Below, one piece after another: positions 16,030-24,315 of a DNA stretch of 64,000 nt. The first letter of the stretch is position 1; every line of letters starts with the position of its first letter. The translations under genes were made by a program, and so were the position numbers. The notes beneath the pieces are model-generated. The model had not been told where the DNA came from and did not search any database. It saw only the letters and a program-made list of their open reading frames with translations. This DNA comes from Spirochaetaceae bacterium (GTDB lineage: Bacteria; Spirochaetota; Spirochaetia; SZUA-6; Bin103): assembly GCA_028821475.1 (NCBI GenBank), contig JAPPGB010000128.1, positions 62,001-126,000 on the forward strand, read 5' to 3'.

Positions 16030-17412
16030 TCAGCGAAACGCCGCCAGGCCGATGCGGCGCAGCGCCGCGGGCGCGCCGTCCGGCGGCGGCGTCTCCGTGG
16101 GCTTGTCGTAGGAGAACAGCACGACACCGCCCACGCCGATCGCACGGGCCTGGTCGATCTGCTCCACGGTCAGGTCCGTGGGGTTGCGGTATGCCCCCAC
16201 CCCGGCCCAGATGCGGTCGGGCGAGCCGGCGGCGGCCAGTGCCGAGTCCACCCAGCGGTGGAACTCCTCGGTGTCGGTCGTATAGGCCATCGGCACCGCC
16301 ACGTCGAGGGTGCCCTCGGCCAGCCACGAGGTCCACTCCTGGAGATTCCAGCGCGCCGCTCCGCGCCACTCCGGCAGCACCGCCGCCGACACCACCAGGC
16401 CGGGGCGGCGTTCCTTGACGTCGAGATGGACGCGGCGCACCAGGTCGGAGACGCTGTCGCGCCTGAACCGGTCCCACTGGTCGGGCAGCGCCTCGGCGAA
16501 CGCGTAGGGATCGTCCCGCGCCGCGGCGAGCAGCGCGGCGTGGCGGTGGGCGGCGATGCGCGGCTCCACCCACGCCTGGAAGCGCTCCAGCGTGGTGCGC
16601 GAATAGTCGAATGCCGAGGTGGCGAACCGGATGTAGTCATGGTGGATGCCATCCAGCTCGTAGCCGGCCGCCAGTTCCATCCAGACGCCGTGCAGGCGCT
16701 CCTGCACGCCCGGGTGGGAGGGACTGGTATACAGCCCCTCCACCACCTCGATGTTGGCAGTGGAGTAGTCGATCAGGCGCCGTACGTAGGAAGGATCGCG
16801 CGGATCGACGTGGTACAGCTCGCGGCCGAGCGCGTACGGGACCGCCAGCCACTCGGGGTGCGCGTTCACCAGGTGTCCGGGATGTCGCGGCGGGTCGACC
16901 GGCCCCCAGACCAGGTAGGCATTCACCCACGCGTGCACGGCCATGCCGCGCGCGTGCGCTTCGTCCAGCACCAGTTGCAGCGGATCGAAGTCAGGCTGGC
17001 CGTCCAGGAACTCGGGACGCGGCTCCACCGCTGAGCGGTACAGGGCATCGCCGCGGCCGCGCACCTGTACGATCAGCGTGTTGAATCCGCCGGCGGCGGC
17101 CTGCACCACCACCTCCCGCGCGGCATCCGGACTGGACAGCGATTGCCGCACCACCCACACGGCGCGTACCTCTTCCGCGACCGGCCGCGTGGCGCCGGCA
17201 AGCGCGCCGGGCGGCTCCGGCACCGGCCCGGTCGACGCGCACGAAACCGTCAGAATCGTCGCGGCGGCTGCCAACTCCGCGACGACGGCGCGCAGGACGA
17301 TCTTGACTGCCCGCGCCGGGCTGCGCACTCCGGCGTCAGTCGGGCGCATCCGGTTGGGCTGCGCGATGGTGGTGGCGATCGGTCCCGGTACCTTGAGCAA
17401 GGGTTTGTTCAT
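16030..17412 (-). CDS. GHL10/DUF187-type glycoside hydrolase-like lipoprotein
   Basis: This 460-residue protein has EVRAVWVVRQSL, then GFNTLIVQVRGRGDALY, ARGMAVHAWVNAYLV and YELDGIHHDYIRF, the ordered TIM-barrel motifs of glycosyl-hydrolase-like family 10. The N-terminus has a hydrophobic run ending TILTVSC, a plausible lipobox with Cys at about residue 58, so it is probably anchored to a membrane. The start is uncertain; an ATG at 17349 would give a more normal signal length. Related proteins are thought to act on cell-wall or extracellular polysaccharide, but few are characterised. Confidence 0.8.
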   Translation of the reverse strand: MNKPLLKVPGPIATTIAQPNRMRPTDAGVRSPARAVKIVLRAVVAELAAAATILTVSCASTGPVPEPPGALAGATRPVAEEVRAVWVVRQSLSSPDAAREVVVQAAAGGFNTLIVQVRGRGDALYRSAVEPRPEFLDGQPDFDPLQLVLDEAHARGMAVHAWVNAYLVWGPVDPPRHPGHLVNAHPEWLAVPYALGRELYHVDPRDPSYVRRLIDYSTANIEVVEGLYTSPSHPGVQERLHGVWMELAAGYELDGIHHDYIRFATSAFDYSRTTLERFQAWVEPRIAAHRHAALLAAARDDPYAFAEALPDQWDRFRRDSVSDLVRRVHLDVKERRPGLVVSAAVLPEWRGAARWNLQEWTSWLAEGTLDVAVPMAYTTDTEEFHRWVDSALAAAGSPDRIWAGVGAYRNPTDLTVEQIDQARAIGVGGVVLFSYDKPTETPPPDGAPAALRRIGLAAFR

Positions 17413-17663
17413 GTCGTCTCACTATTGGTATCGGGGCGAGCGGCCCCGCAGTTAACGCCGCTCGCCGTCGATCCACAGGCAGGTCCCGCGCACTGCCGGC
17501 GCACGGGTCAACGGCTGCTCGAGGCGGCTGCCGCCCGGGCGCGTGCAGCCCGCCGGATTCCAACGGTTGCTCCTTCGCCTGCAGATGCTGCGGCATCCCG
17601 GCATCCCGGCATCCCGGCATGGTCGAGTGGGCGGTGGCGGCGGCGACCCGCTATGATGGCGGC

Positions 17664-18617
17664 ATGGCGATTCTGATTACCGGCGGCGCCGGGTTCATCG
17701 GGCGCGCGCTGGCCTGCCACTTCGTGGCGCAAGGCCGGGACGTGGCGGGGTTCGACCTTGCCGCTCCGCGGGCGGGCGCCGGCGCCCGCTGGCCGGATGG
17801 GATGCGATTCATCAGCGGCGATATCCGCGACTCCGCGGCGGTGCGCGCGGCCGTGGTGGCGAGCGGAACCGAGGATCCGATCGTCCACCTTGCCGGTCTG
17901 CTCACCGCGGGCTGCGACCACGACCCGGCACTCGGCATGGCCGTGAACGTGAGCGGCACGTTCCACGTGCTGGACGCGGCGCGCGAGCACGGCGGGCGGC
18001 GCGTGGTGCTGGCGAGCACCATCGGCGTCTACGGCCGCGGCCTGCCGCAGCCGATCCGGGAGGACATGGCCACCGAGCCGGACGGCTGGTACGGGTACAC
18101 CAAGCGCTGCGCGGAAGAGATGGGGCTGCTGCACGTGCGCCGCCACGCCATGGACGTGCGCGCGGCGCGCATGGCGGCGGTCACCGGCCCGTTCCGGCGC
18201 GCCGCCGGCTCGGCGAGCATGTTCACCTCGCTGATCCCGGAAAAGGCGGCGCGCGGCGAGCCGTACGCGGTGGAGGTCACCGAGGAATCCGCGTATCCGG
18301 TGGTCTATCTCGACGACGCCGTCGGCGCCCTCGCCCGCTTGGCCACCGCGCCCGAAGCCCCGGGCCGCATCTACAACATCGCCTCCGGCCGCGTGGTGGT
18401 GCGCGAGATGATCGCGCACGTACGCCGAACCCTGCCGCGCGCGCAGTTCAGCTTCGCGCCCGACCCGGTGATCATGCAGGTGGTGGGCGGCTACCGCGAC
18501 TGGCGGCTCGACTGCAGCCTTGTCGCCGACGAGCTGGGCTGGCGGCCCCGCTTCGGCGTCCGCGAGATGGTAGACGACATCATCCGCAAAACAGCCCGCC
18601 CCCCGGCAACCGGGTAA
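17664..18617 (+). CDS. NAD-dependent epimerase/dehydratase (extended SDR)
   Basis: This 317-residue protein opens with ILITGGAGFIGRALA, the TGxxGxxG dinucleotide site of extended SDRs. It continues with DIRDSAAVRAAV, a VHLAGLLT segment near residue 80, and the catalytic YGYTK (Y-x-x-x-K) near 150. The C-terminal half ends RPRFGVREMVDDIIR, as in nucleotide-sugar epimerases and reductases. The start at 17664 leaves the Rossmann strand at residue 2; the open frame upstream is not needed. The substrate is unknown. It is divergent from the GHL10 gene and alone on its strand. Confidence 0.85.
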   Translation: MAILITGGAGFIGRALACHFVAQGRDVAGFDLAAPRAGAGARWPDGMRFISGDIRDSAAVRAAVVASGTEDPIVHLAGLLTAGCDHDPALGMAVNVSGTFHVLDAAREHGGRRVVLASTIGVYGRGLPQPIREDMATEPDGWYGYTKRCAEEMGLLHVRRHAMDVRAARMAAVTGPFRRAAGSASMFTSLIPEKAARGEPYAVEVTEESAYPVVYLDDAVGALARLATAPEAPGRIYNIASGRVVVREMIAHVRRTLPRAQFSFAPDPVIMQVVGGYRDWRLDCSLVADELGWRPRFGVREMVDDIIRKTARPPATG

Positions 18618-18730
18618 GACACCCACCACGGCGCGCTCAGCAAGCACCCGTGCGATGAGTGCAAGACCAACTACGGATCCACTGACATATAAAAGACACT
18701 ACAAATACGCAAAATTGTATGAGTTTTTTA

Positions 18731-18759
18731 TTGACATGGTGACAGCTACTTGGTATTGG
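18731..18759 (+). promoter_or_regulatory. Promoter of Calx-beta lipoprotein gene 1
   Basis: TTGACA (18731-18736) and TATTGG (18754-18759) lie 17 bases apart in an unusually AT-rich stretch starting near 18690. The ATG at 18779 would be only about a dozen bases from the transcript start, and no ribosome site is visible between them. The paralogue at 29403 has the same arrangement. Confidence 0.55.
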
Positions 18760-18778
18760 TCTAGTTTGCGAGTTGCTC

Positions 18779-20356
18779 ATGATCGCAGGCTTGGCGTTGG
18801 CAGGATCGCGTCGACGATTGCGGGAGTGGCGGTCACGTCACCCGGCCCGGCAGTTCACGGCCGCATTGGGTCTGTTCCTTCTCCTGGCGTCGGCGGCGTG
18901 CAACGTGAGTATGGCGCCCGAGACTTCTCCCCCTCCCGCCCCCCTGAGCCCCGTCATGGTGACCATCGCCTCCGCCTCGGACTCCGTGGTCGGCGATGAT
19001 CCGCTGCGGTTTCTCATCAGTGCGAACCCCGCACCACAGACGGACCTGACTGTCGCGGTCACGATCACGGCCCGCGGCTGCGAGTTGGCGCAGGCGTCAG
19101 CGCCGGCGACGATCGCCGCTGGCACGTCGCAGGCCGCGCTGGAGGTGCCGACGGTCGGCGTCGAGGTGGGCGCGAACGGGTGCGTGGTCACCGCCACGAT
19201 CGCTGCCCGGGACGGCTACGAGGTCGACGAGGACGCCGCGTCGACCACCGCGACCGTGAAGATGCGGTCGGTGGTGACCGTCACGCGCGGCTCGACGGCC
19301 GTGATCGAGGGCAGTCCGGTATCGTTCACGCTGACGGCGGCGCCGCCGCCCACGGCCGACCTGGCGGTCAACGTGAGCTTGTCGGAGTCGGGCTCGGGCT
19401 CGTTCCTGGCCGCAAGCGGTGCGCGGACGGTCACCATCCCCGCCTCCGCGCGGACGGCGGCGCTGTCGGCGGCCACCCACAACGACAGCGTCGACGAGCC
19501 GCACGGCTCGGTGACGGCCACCGTCGAAGCGGGCAGCGGCTACACGGTCGGCGCGCCCGGGACGGCGACCGTTGCCGTATTCGACAACGACACCACACCT
19601 ACCGCGCCTGCAGGGCCGCCAACGGGTCCGCCGCCAACGTCGCCGATAGAGCCGACGCCGGAAACGCCAGATTCGGACCCGGAGGCGAGCATCACCGCAG
19701 CCGCCACGTCAGTGACCGAGGGTAAGAATGTCTCGTTCTCCCTGACCATGTTTCCGGAACCCTCGTCCGCCCGGACGGTCAACTTGCAGTGGGAGGACCC
19801 GGGAGGCTTCCTCGCCGGAACGCCTTCGAGTACGGTGACGGTCACTTCCCAGGCGCCAGTTGCCTTTGGGGCGCCCACCGTCGACGACGGGGTCAGCGAG
19901 GCGGACGCGTCGGTGACGGTGACCGTCGGTGACGGCGACGGCTACATAGGCGGCGCCAGTGCGAGCATCGTCGTCAAGGACAACGACAGCCGCGCGGTGA
20001 CCATTTCAGTCCCCGGCTCCAGCCCCGACCCACATGGTGATGGCAGCAGCATATTTCTTACCGTGACCGAGGGCGCCGCCTTATCATTCACGCTGACGGC
20101 GACGCCGGCGCCGGCGTCCGCGCTGACGGTCGACTTGGTATGGACCGGGGATAAGGGGCACAGGGCCCCCTCCTACCGCCCGACGACGGTCACGATCCCT
20201 ACCACCGGTTCGGTCTCGACTTCGACGACCGCCGGAGGTGACAACCACAGGAACTTTGTTGACGCCTTCATTGGTATTCACGTCCAGGAGGGCGACCGCA
20301 ACCACCGTGGCAACCCGTATCGTGCGTACATCACGATCAGGGACGACGATCGTTGA
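18779..20356 (+). CDS. Calx-beta repeat surface lipoprotein, paralogue 1
   Basis: This 525-residue Thr/Ala/Val-rich protein has a basic N-terminus, a hydrophobic run and ASAACN (Cys near residue 40), a loose lipobox. The mature part holds several Calx-beta-like repeats of about 90-110 residues, each with a VTEG/VIEGxPVSFTLTAxPxP core, an xxTVTIPxS strand and a terminal DNDxR or DNDTT turn. A Pro-rich linker (PTGPPPTSPIEP) splits the array. Calx-beta domains bind calcium and act in adhesion. ATG 18779 is preferred over an upstream TTG because the paralogue at 29403 starts at the matching ATG. No enzymatic domain is present. Confidence 0.75.
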   Translation: MIAGLALAGSRRRLREWRSRHPARQFTAALGLFLLLASAACNVSMAPETSPPPAPLSPVMVTIASASDSVVGDDPLRFLISANPAPQTDLTVAVTITARGCELAQASAPATIAAGTSQAALEVPTVGVEVGANGCVVTATIAARDGYEVDEDAASTTATVKMRSVVTVTRGSTAVIEGSPVSFTLTAAPPPTADLAVNVSLSESGSGSFLAASGARTVTIPASARTAALSAATHNDSVDEPHGSVTATVEAGSGYTVGAPGTATVAVFDNDTTPTAPAGPPTGPPPTSPIEPTPETPDSDPEASITAAATSVTEGKNVSFSLTMFPEPSSARTVNLQWEDPGGFLAGTPSSTVTVTSQAPVAFGAPTVDDGVSEADASVTVTVGDGDGYIGGASASIVVKDNDSRAVTISVPGSSPDPHGDGSSIFLTVTEGAALSFTLTATPAPASALTVDLVWTGDKGHRAPSYRPTTVTIPTTGSVSTSTTAGGDNHRNFVDAFIGIHVQEGDRNHRGNPYRAYITIRDDDR

Positions 20357-20437
20357 CGCAACGCCGACCACGTGGCTGACCGGTCAGCGCCGGAGCACCT
20401 TGAGAATCTTCTGTCGCCGGGACCAAAGCGTATCGCC

Positions 20438-20482
20438 CCGGCACGCAAAACTGTGCGTTTCACCGTCGTGGACAACGACTGA
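20438..20482 (+). pseudogene. Possible remnant of a Calx-beta C-terminus
   Basis: The plus strand reads PARKTVRFTVVDND and a stop, resembling the last strand and DND turn of Calx-beta repeats. It lies about 120 bases after the intact gene ends at 20356, in a convergent gap. No start or longer open frame supports a gene, so it may be the tail of a deleted repeat. Confidence 0.3.
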
Positions 20483-20517
20483 CGCCGGTGCCGGCACCGG
20501 GGCACCTCCGCCATCGG

Positions 20518-21720
20518 TTATCCGGAACTCTCCTCGGGCAGAGCGCGCGCGGCGTCGAGCGCGGCACGGTATACTTCCTGCAGCGGAACCGCGCCGGACT
20601 CGGCGGCGGCCCGGCAATCGTCGTACTCCGGAGTGCAGCGGCGCTCGATGCCGGCGCCGTGCACCAGCTTGACGCGAATCGACCCGTACCTGGTGGTGAC
20701 GGTGGTTGTGGCGCGCTGCAGCGCGTAGCGCTGCACCGGGTACTCGCGCACGCCGATGGTGGTGGTTTCGCGGAACAGGACGCGGCGCAGGGCGGCGCGG
20801 TCACCGGGCCGGCACAGGACGCTCAGCAGCGTGGCGGGCCGGTTCTTCTTCATCGCCGCCGGCTGCGTGAACACCTCCCGCGCGCCGGCGCCGAACAACG
20901 CCGCGCCGACGTAGTCGTACCACTCCGGGTTCATGTCGTCGATGTTGGTTTCGATCATGAACAGCCGCTCGACGGGAGTTCGGTCCTCCTGCACGGCGCT
21001 GCTCTCCGCCGCCCGGCCCACCAGCAGCCGCACCACGTTGGGAATGGAACGGTCCGCGCTGCCCGCTCCGTAACCGGTGGCGGTCAGCTCCATGGCGGGC
21101 AGCGGGCCGAACTCCGTGGCCAGGGCGGTGATCAGGGCGGCGCCGGTGGGCGTGACCAGCTCGCCGGTCACCTCGGCGCCGGTCACCGGCACCCCTTCCA
21201 GGAGCGCCACGGTGGCGGGGGCGGGCAGCGGCATGCGACCGTGCGCGGCGTCGACGAAGCCGCGCGCCAGCGGCAGCGGCGAGCACACCACCCGCTCGAC
21301 GCCCAACAGATCGAATCCGATCAGCACACCCACCACGTCGACGATGGTGTCGATGCCGCCCAGTTCGTGCAGGTGCACGCGCTCGGGGGAGGTGCCGTGA
21401 ATCGCGGCCTCCACCTCTCCCAGCCGCCGGAAGATCGCCGCCGCACGCCGCTTGACGTGATCCGCCACCGCGCTGCGCTCGACCAGTTCGACGATCGCCG
21501 GCACGTGCCGCGCGGTGGCGTGGTCGGTCACCTGCACGTCGACCTTGACCGCTCCGATGCCCACCTTCTGCACCCGGCGCACCGACAGCGCGAACCCCGG
21601 CAGGTGCAAGTCGTCCAGGCGCGCCCGCAACTCCGCCTCGGCGACGCCGGCGTCGAGCAGCGCGCCGAGCAGCATGTCGCCGCTCACCCCAGCGATGCAG
21701 TCGACGTACGCGACCGTCAT
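20518..21720 (-). CDS. larC: LarC, nickel insertion protein of the nickel-pincer cofactor pathway
   Basis: This 400-residue protein matches LarC throughout: an N-terminal AYVDCIAGVSGDMLLGALLDAG, HLHELGGIDTIVDVVG near residue 115, a TPTGAALITALATEFG segment, and a C-terminal ETNIDDMNPEWYDYVGAALFGAGAREVF. LarC inserts nickel into the pyridinium bis-thiocarboxylate nucleotide in a CTP-dependent reaction, finishing the cofactor used by LarA-type enzymes. It is one continuous frame, unlike the split larC1/larC2 of Lactiplantibacillus plantarum. The ATG at 21720 overlaps the larB stop by four bases. The only LarA homologue in the window lies at 55.7 kb. Confidence 0.93.
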   Translation of the reverse strand: MTVAYVDCIAGVSGDMLLGALLDAGVAEAELRARLDDLHLPGFALSVRRVQKVGIGAVKVDVQVTDHATARHVPAIVELVERSAVADHVKRRAAAIFRRLGEVEAAIHGTSPERVHLHELGGIDTIVDVVGVLIGFDLLGVERVVCSPLPLARGFVDAAHGRMPLPAPATVALLEGVPVTGAEVTGELVTPTGAALITALATEFGPLPAMELTATGYGAGSADRSIPNVVRLLVGRAAESSAVQEDRTPVERLFMIETNIDDMNPEWYDYVGAALFGAGAREVFTQPAAMKKNRPATLLSVLCRPGDRAALRRVLFRETTTIGVREYPVQRYALQRATTTVTTRYGSIRVKLVHGAGIERRCTPEYDDCRAAAESGAVPLQEVYRAALDAARALPEESSG

Positions 21721-22805
21721 GACGTGCCGGACTCCTTCGCATCCGAAGCGGCGCGGCGACCGCGCGCGGCCGTGGCAGCCGTGCCGCCGGCCTGCCACGG
21801 ACCCCCGGAGCTCCGCGCCGAGTCGGCGGCGGCCTCGATCTGGCGGATGATGGCGTGCGCCATCAGCGCGGCGCCGAAGCCGTTGTCGATGTTCACCACC
21901 GCCACGCCGGCAGCGCAGGAGTTGAGCATTGCCAGCAGCGGCGCCGCTCCCCCGAGGTGTGCGCCGTAGCCGACGCTGGTCGGCACCCCGATCACCGGCG
22001 CCGCCAGCAGGCCGCCGACCACGCTGGTCAGCGCGCCCTCCATGCCGGCCACGCAGATCACCACCGCGGCGCGCTCCAGTTGCGGGCGCACTGCCAGCAG
22101 GCGATGCAGCCCGGCCACCCCCACGTCGTAGCAGCGCTCGACGCGGCCGCCCAGAAACTCCAGGGTCCGGGCAGCCTCCTCGGCCACCGGCACATCCGAC
22201 GTGCCCGCGGACACCACCGCGACCAGTGCTGACGAGTCCCGCCGCCCGTCGTCCCGCCTGCCCGCCGATGAACCCGGTATCGGGGCACCGCTCACCGCCG
22301 CCTCACCGCCGGCGCCGTCCGGCGGCTTCGAGGCGTCGACCGGCGCACCGTGCTGCTCCCTTCCGTCCGCCGCCACCGGCGCGTGTCCCGCACTCCGCCG
22401 TTCCCGGGGCTCGCCACCTCGACCACCGCCTCCGTTGTGCTCGGCCGCCGAGGCACCGTGCGACGACCGCCACCCCACCGTCAGCAGCCGTGACACCGGT
22501 TCGTACTGCGCCTCCGGGAGGCGCTCGCGCACCTGCCGGGCCAACTCGGGAGTGGCTCGCGTACCGAGCGCGCGTCCGTGATGGGCGTGCAGACGCGACA
22601 GGATCGCGGCCACCTGCTCGGGCGTCTTGCCGGGGCAGAACACCACCTCCGCGACCCCGGTGCGCAGCGTGCGGTGGGTGTCGACCCGGGCGCCGGCCAC
22701 CGAGGCGTCGACAGGAAACCGGCGCAGGCGCTCGAGCGCGTCCTCGACCTCAAGACCGCCGTCGCGCACCGCGGCCAGCAACTCGGCGAGCAGCTCCCCG
22801 GTCAT
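21717..22805 (-). CDS. larB: LarB, cofactor carboxylase, with a long insertion
   Basis: This 362-residue protein has an N-terminal LarB domain (residues 1-110; VEDALERLRRFP, FCPGKTPEQVAAIL). The C-terminal PurE-like carboxylase domain runs from about residue 193 (VAVVSAGTSDVPVAEEAA, VICVAGMEGALTSVVGGL, GVPTSVGYG). LarB carboxylates and hydrolyses nicotinic acid adenine dinucleotide in the first step of nickel-pincer cofactor synthesis. Between the domains lies about 80 residues of Gly/Ala/Arg/Pro-rich low-complexity sequence absent from ordinary LarB, which is near 250 residues. A further Ala/Arg-rich tail follows the catalytic domain. It sits between larE and larC. Confidence 0.92.
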   Translation of the reverse strand: MTGELLAELLAAVRDGGLEVEDALERLRRFPVDASVAGARVDTHRTLRTGVAEVVFCPGKTPEQVAAILSRLHAHHGRALGTRATPELARQVRERLPEAQYEPVSRLLTVGWRSSHGASAAEHNGGGGRGGEPRERRSAGHAPVAADGREQHGAPVDASKPPDGAGGEAAVSGAPIPGSSAGRRDDGRRDSSALVAVVSAGTSDVPVAEEAARTLEFLGGRVERCYDVGVAGLHRLLAVRPQLERAAVVICVAGMEGALTSVVGGLLAAPVIGVPTSVGYGAHLGGAAPLLAMLNSCAAGVAVVNIDNGFGAALMAHAIIRQIEAAADSARSSGGPWQAGGTAATAARGRRAASDAKESGTS

Positions 22806-22833
22806 AACGGGCGTTGCTCTACCAGGACTGCGA

Positions 22834-23628
22834 TCACGGCAGAACTTCGTTCAGGCTGCCGGAGCGGAATCCATCCAGGTCGAGCGTCACGTACACGAAT
22901 CCGATCCGTTTCAACCGCTCCGTAATCGCTCCCTTGTGCTCCAATACCGTGGCGACATCGCGGGGCTCCACTTCCAGGCGTGCCACCTGGTCGTGGTGGC
23001 GCACCCGCAACTGCCGGATGCCCAGTTCGCGCAGTACCGCCTCGGCGCGCTCCACCTGACTGAGCTTCCGATCGGTCACTCGCGAGCCGTACGGGATGCG
23101 CGAGGCCAGGCACGCCGCCGCCGGCTTGTCCCAGATCGGCAGGTCCAGCTCGCGGGCCATGGCGCGTACCTCCTCCTTGGTGATCGCCGCTTCCTGCAGC
23201 GGGCTGCGTACGCCCTGCTCATGGGCGGCGCGCCGCCCCGGGCGATGATCGCCAACGTCGTCGGCGTTGGTGCCGTCGACCAGGAAGCGGAAGCCCTCCC
23301 CCTCGGCGTACCCGGTCAGCACGTCATACACGTTGGTCTTGCAGAAGTAGCAGCGATCCGGGGCATTCGCCTGGTAGCGCGGGTCCTCGGTCTCGTGACT
23401 GTCCAGGAACACGTGCCGGATGCCGATGCGCTCCACCAGCGACGCCACCGCGTCACGCTCCTCCGCCGCCAGGCTCGGCGACACCGCGGTCACGGCGATC
23501 GCCGCCCCGCCCAGGCAGTCGTGGGCCACCTTGGCCACCAGGCCGCTGTCCACGCCGCCGGATAGCGCCACGGCGACGCTGCCCATGCCGGACAGTATCG
23601 CCTCCAGTTGGTGTTGTTTCTCCCGCAT
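22834..23628 (-). CDS. larE: LarE, ATP-dependent sacrificial sulfur transferase
   Basis: This 264-residue PP-loop ATPase has ALSGGVDSGLVAKVA near residue 22, DRCYFCKTNVYD near 90, VDGTNADDVGDHRPG near 120, and PAAACLASRIPYG near 155-167. The last carries the Cys that in LarE donates its sulfur. LarE converts the two carboxylates of the pyridinium intermediate to thiocarboxylates. The larB start follows 28 bases later. The length is normal. Together with larB and larC the whole cofactor route is present. Confidence 0.93.
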   Translation of the reverse strand: MREKQHQLEAILSGMGSVAVALSGGVDSGLVAKVAHDCLGGAAIAVTAVSPSLAAEERDAVASLVERIGIRHVFLDSHETEDPRYQANAPDRCYFCKTNVYDVLTGYAEGEGFRFLVDGTNADDVGDHRPGRRAAHEQGVRSPLQEAAITKEEVRAMARELDLPIWDKPAAACLASRIPYGSRVTDRKLSQVERAEAVLRELGIRQLRVRHHDQVARLEVEPRDVATVLEHKGAITERLKRIGFVYVTLDLDGFRSGSLNEVLP

Positions 23629-23798
23629 GTGTCGTCCCCGTTATACCACGTCGCGCGGCTGGTGCGCTTCAGCCGGCGGTGGTCCCGGACGCGCAGCACC
23701 CGTCCGCCATGCCGAACGGCTCGTACCGGCAATCGCCCGCCACGCCGGCGGATGCCGAGCGGTACGCGCCCCCGGCGAGCACGCGCCGTTGGGCTCGG

Positions 23799-24296
23799 TC
23801 AGCCGCCATTCCGAGAATCGCGGGTTGCGATTGCTTCGAGCCGCGGGCGCTCGATCGCCTCGTAGTCGGCGTAGGCCATCTGCACCGAGTGGCGGTGGCT
23901 GCCGGCGTTGAAGTTGATCTGCCGATTGTCGGCCAGCTTCGGGTCGCACACCGTCTCCAGCCCGAACAGGCTGCCGAACGGCGGAACCGCCCCGGGGGTG
24001 AGCCCCGTCAGCTCCAGCAGCTCGTCGCGGCTGGCGAACCGGATGCGCCTGGTGCCGGCGACGCCACGCAGCGCCCGGCTGTCCAGGGAGCAGTCCGCCG
24101 GCAGCACCGCCAGCAGGAAGCGGTCCGCCGCCTTCAGCACCAGTGCCTTGGCGCCGCTGTGCAGCGGCGCGCCGCGAACGGCCGCCGCCTGCTCGCTGGT
24201 GCGCACGGCTTCGTGCTCGCGTTCGGTGAATGCCGCCCCGGCCTGCCGCAGCAGCGCCAACACGCGGACGTGCGCGGACTCCCGGCGTGCCGTCAC
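23799..24296 (-). CDS. YbaK/EbsC-family aminoacyl-tRNA deacylase
   Basis: This 165-residue protein is a YbaK-domain protein: an N-terminal helix, GAKALVLKAADRFLLAVLPADCSLD with the conserved Lys (about residue 50), and VPPFGSLFGLETVCDPKLADNRQINFNAGSHRHSVQM, the C-terminal substrate-site block. Family members hydrolyse mischarged Cys- or Ala-tRNAs. The GTG start lies 19 bases after the radical SAM gene stop. A 170-base gap separates it from larE, so co-transcription with lar is possible but not certain. Confidence 0.85.
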   Translation of the reverse strand: MTARRESAHVRVLALLRQAGAAFTEREHEAVRTSEQAAAVRGAPLHSGAKALVLKAADRFLLAVLPADCSLDSRALRGVAGTRRIRFASRDELLELTGLTPGAVPPFGSLFGLETVCDPKLADNRQINFNAGSHRHSVQMAYADYEAIERPRLEAIATRDSRNGG

Positions 24297-24315
24297 GGTC
24301 CCCGCGTCGCGCCGT

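Noticed and set aside
18655-18999. A small 114-codon gene upstream of Calx-beta paralogue 1
   Set aside because: It crosses the promoter and the lipoprotein start in another frame and shows no conserved features.
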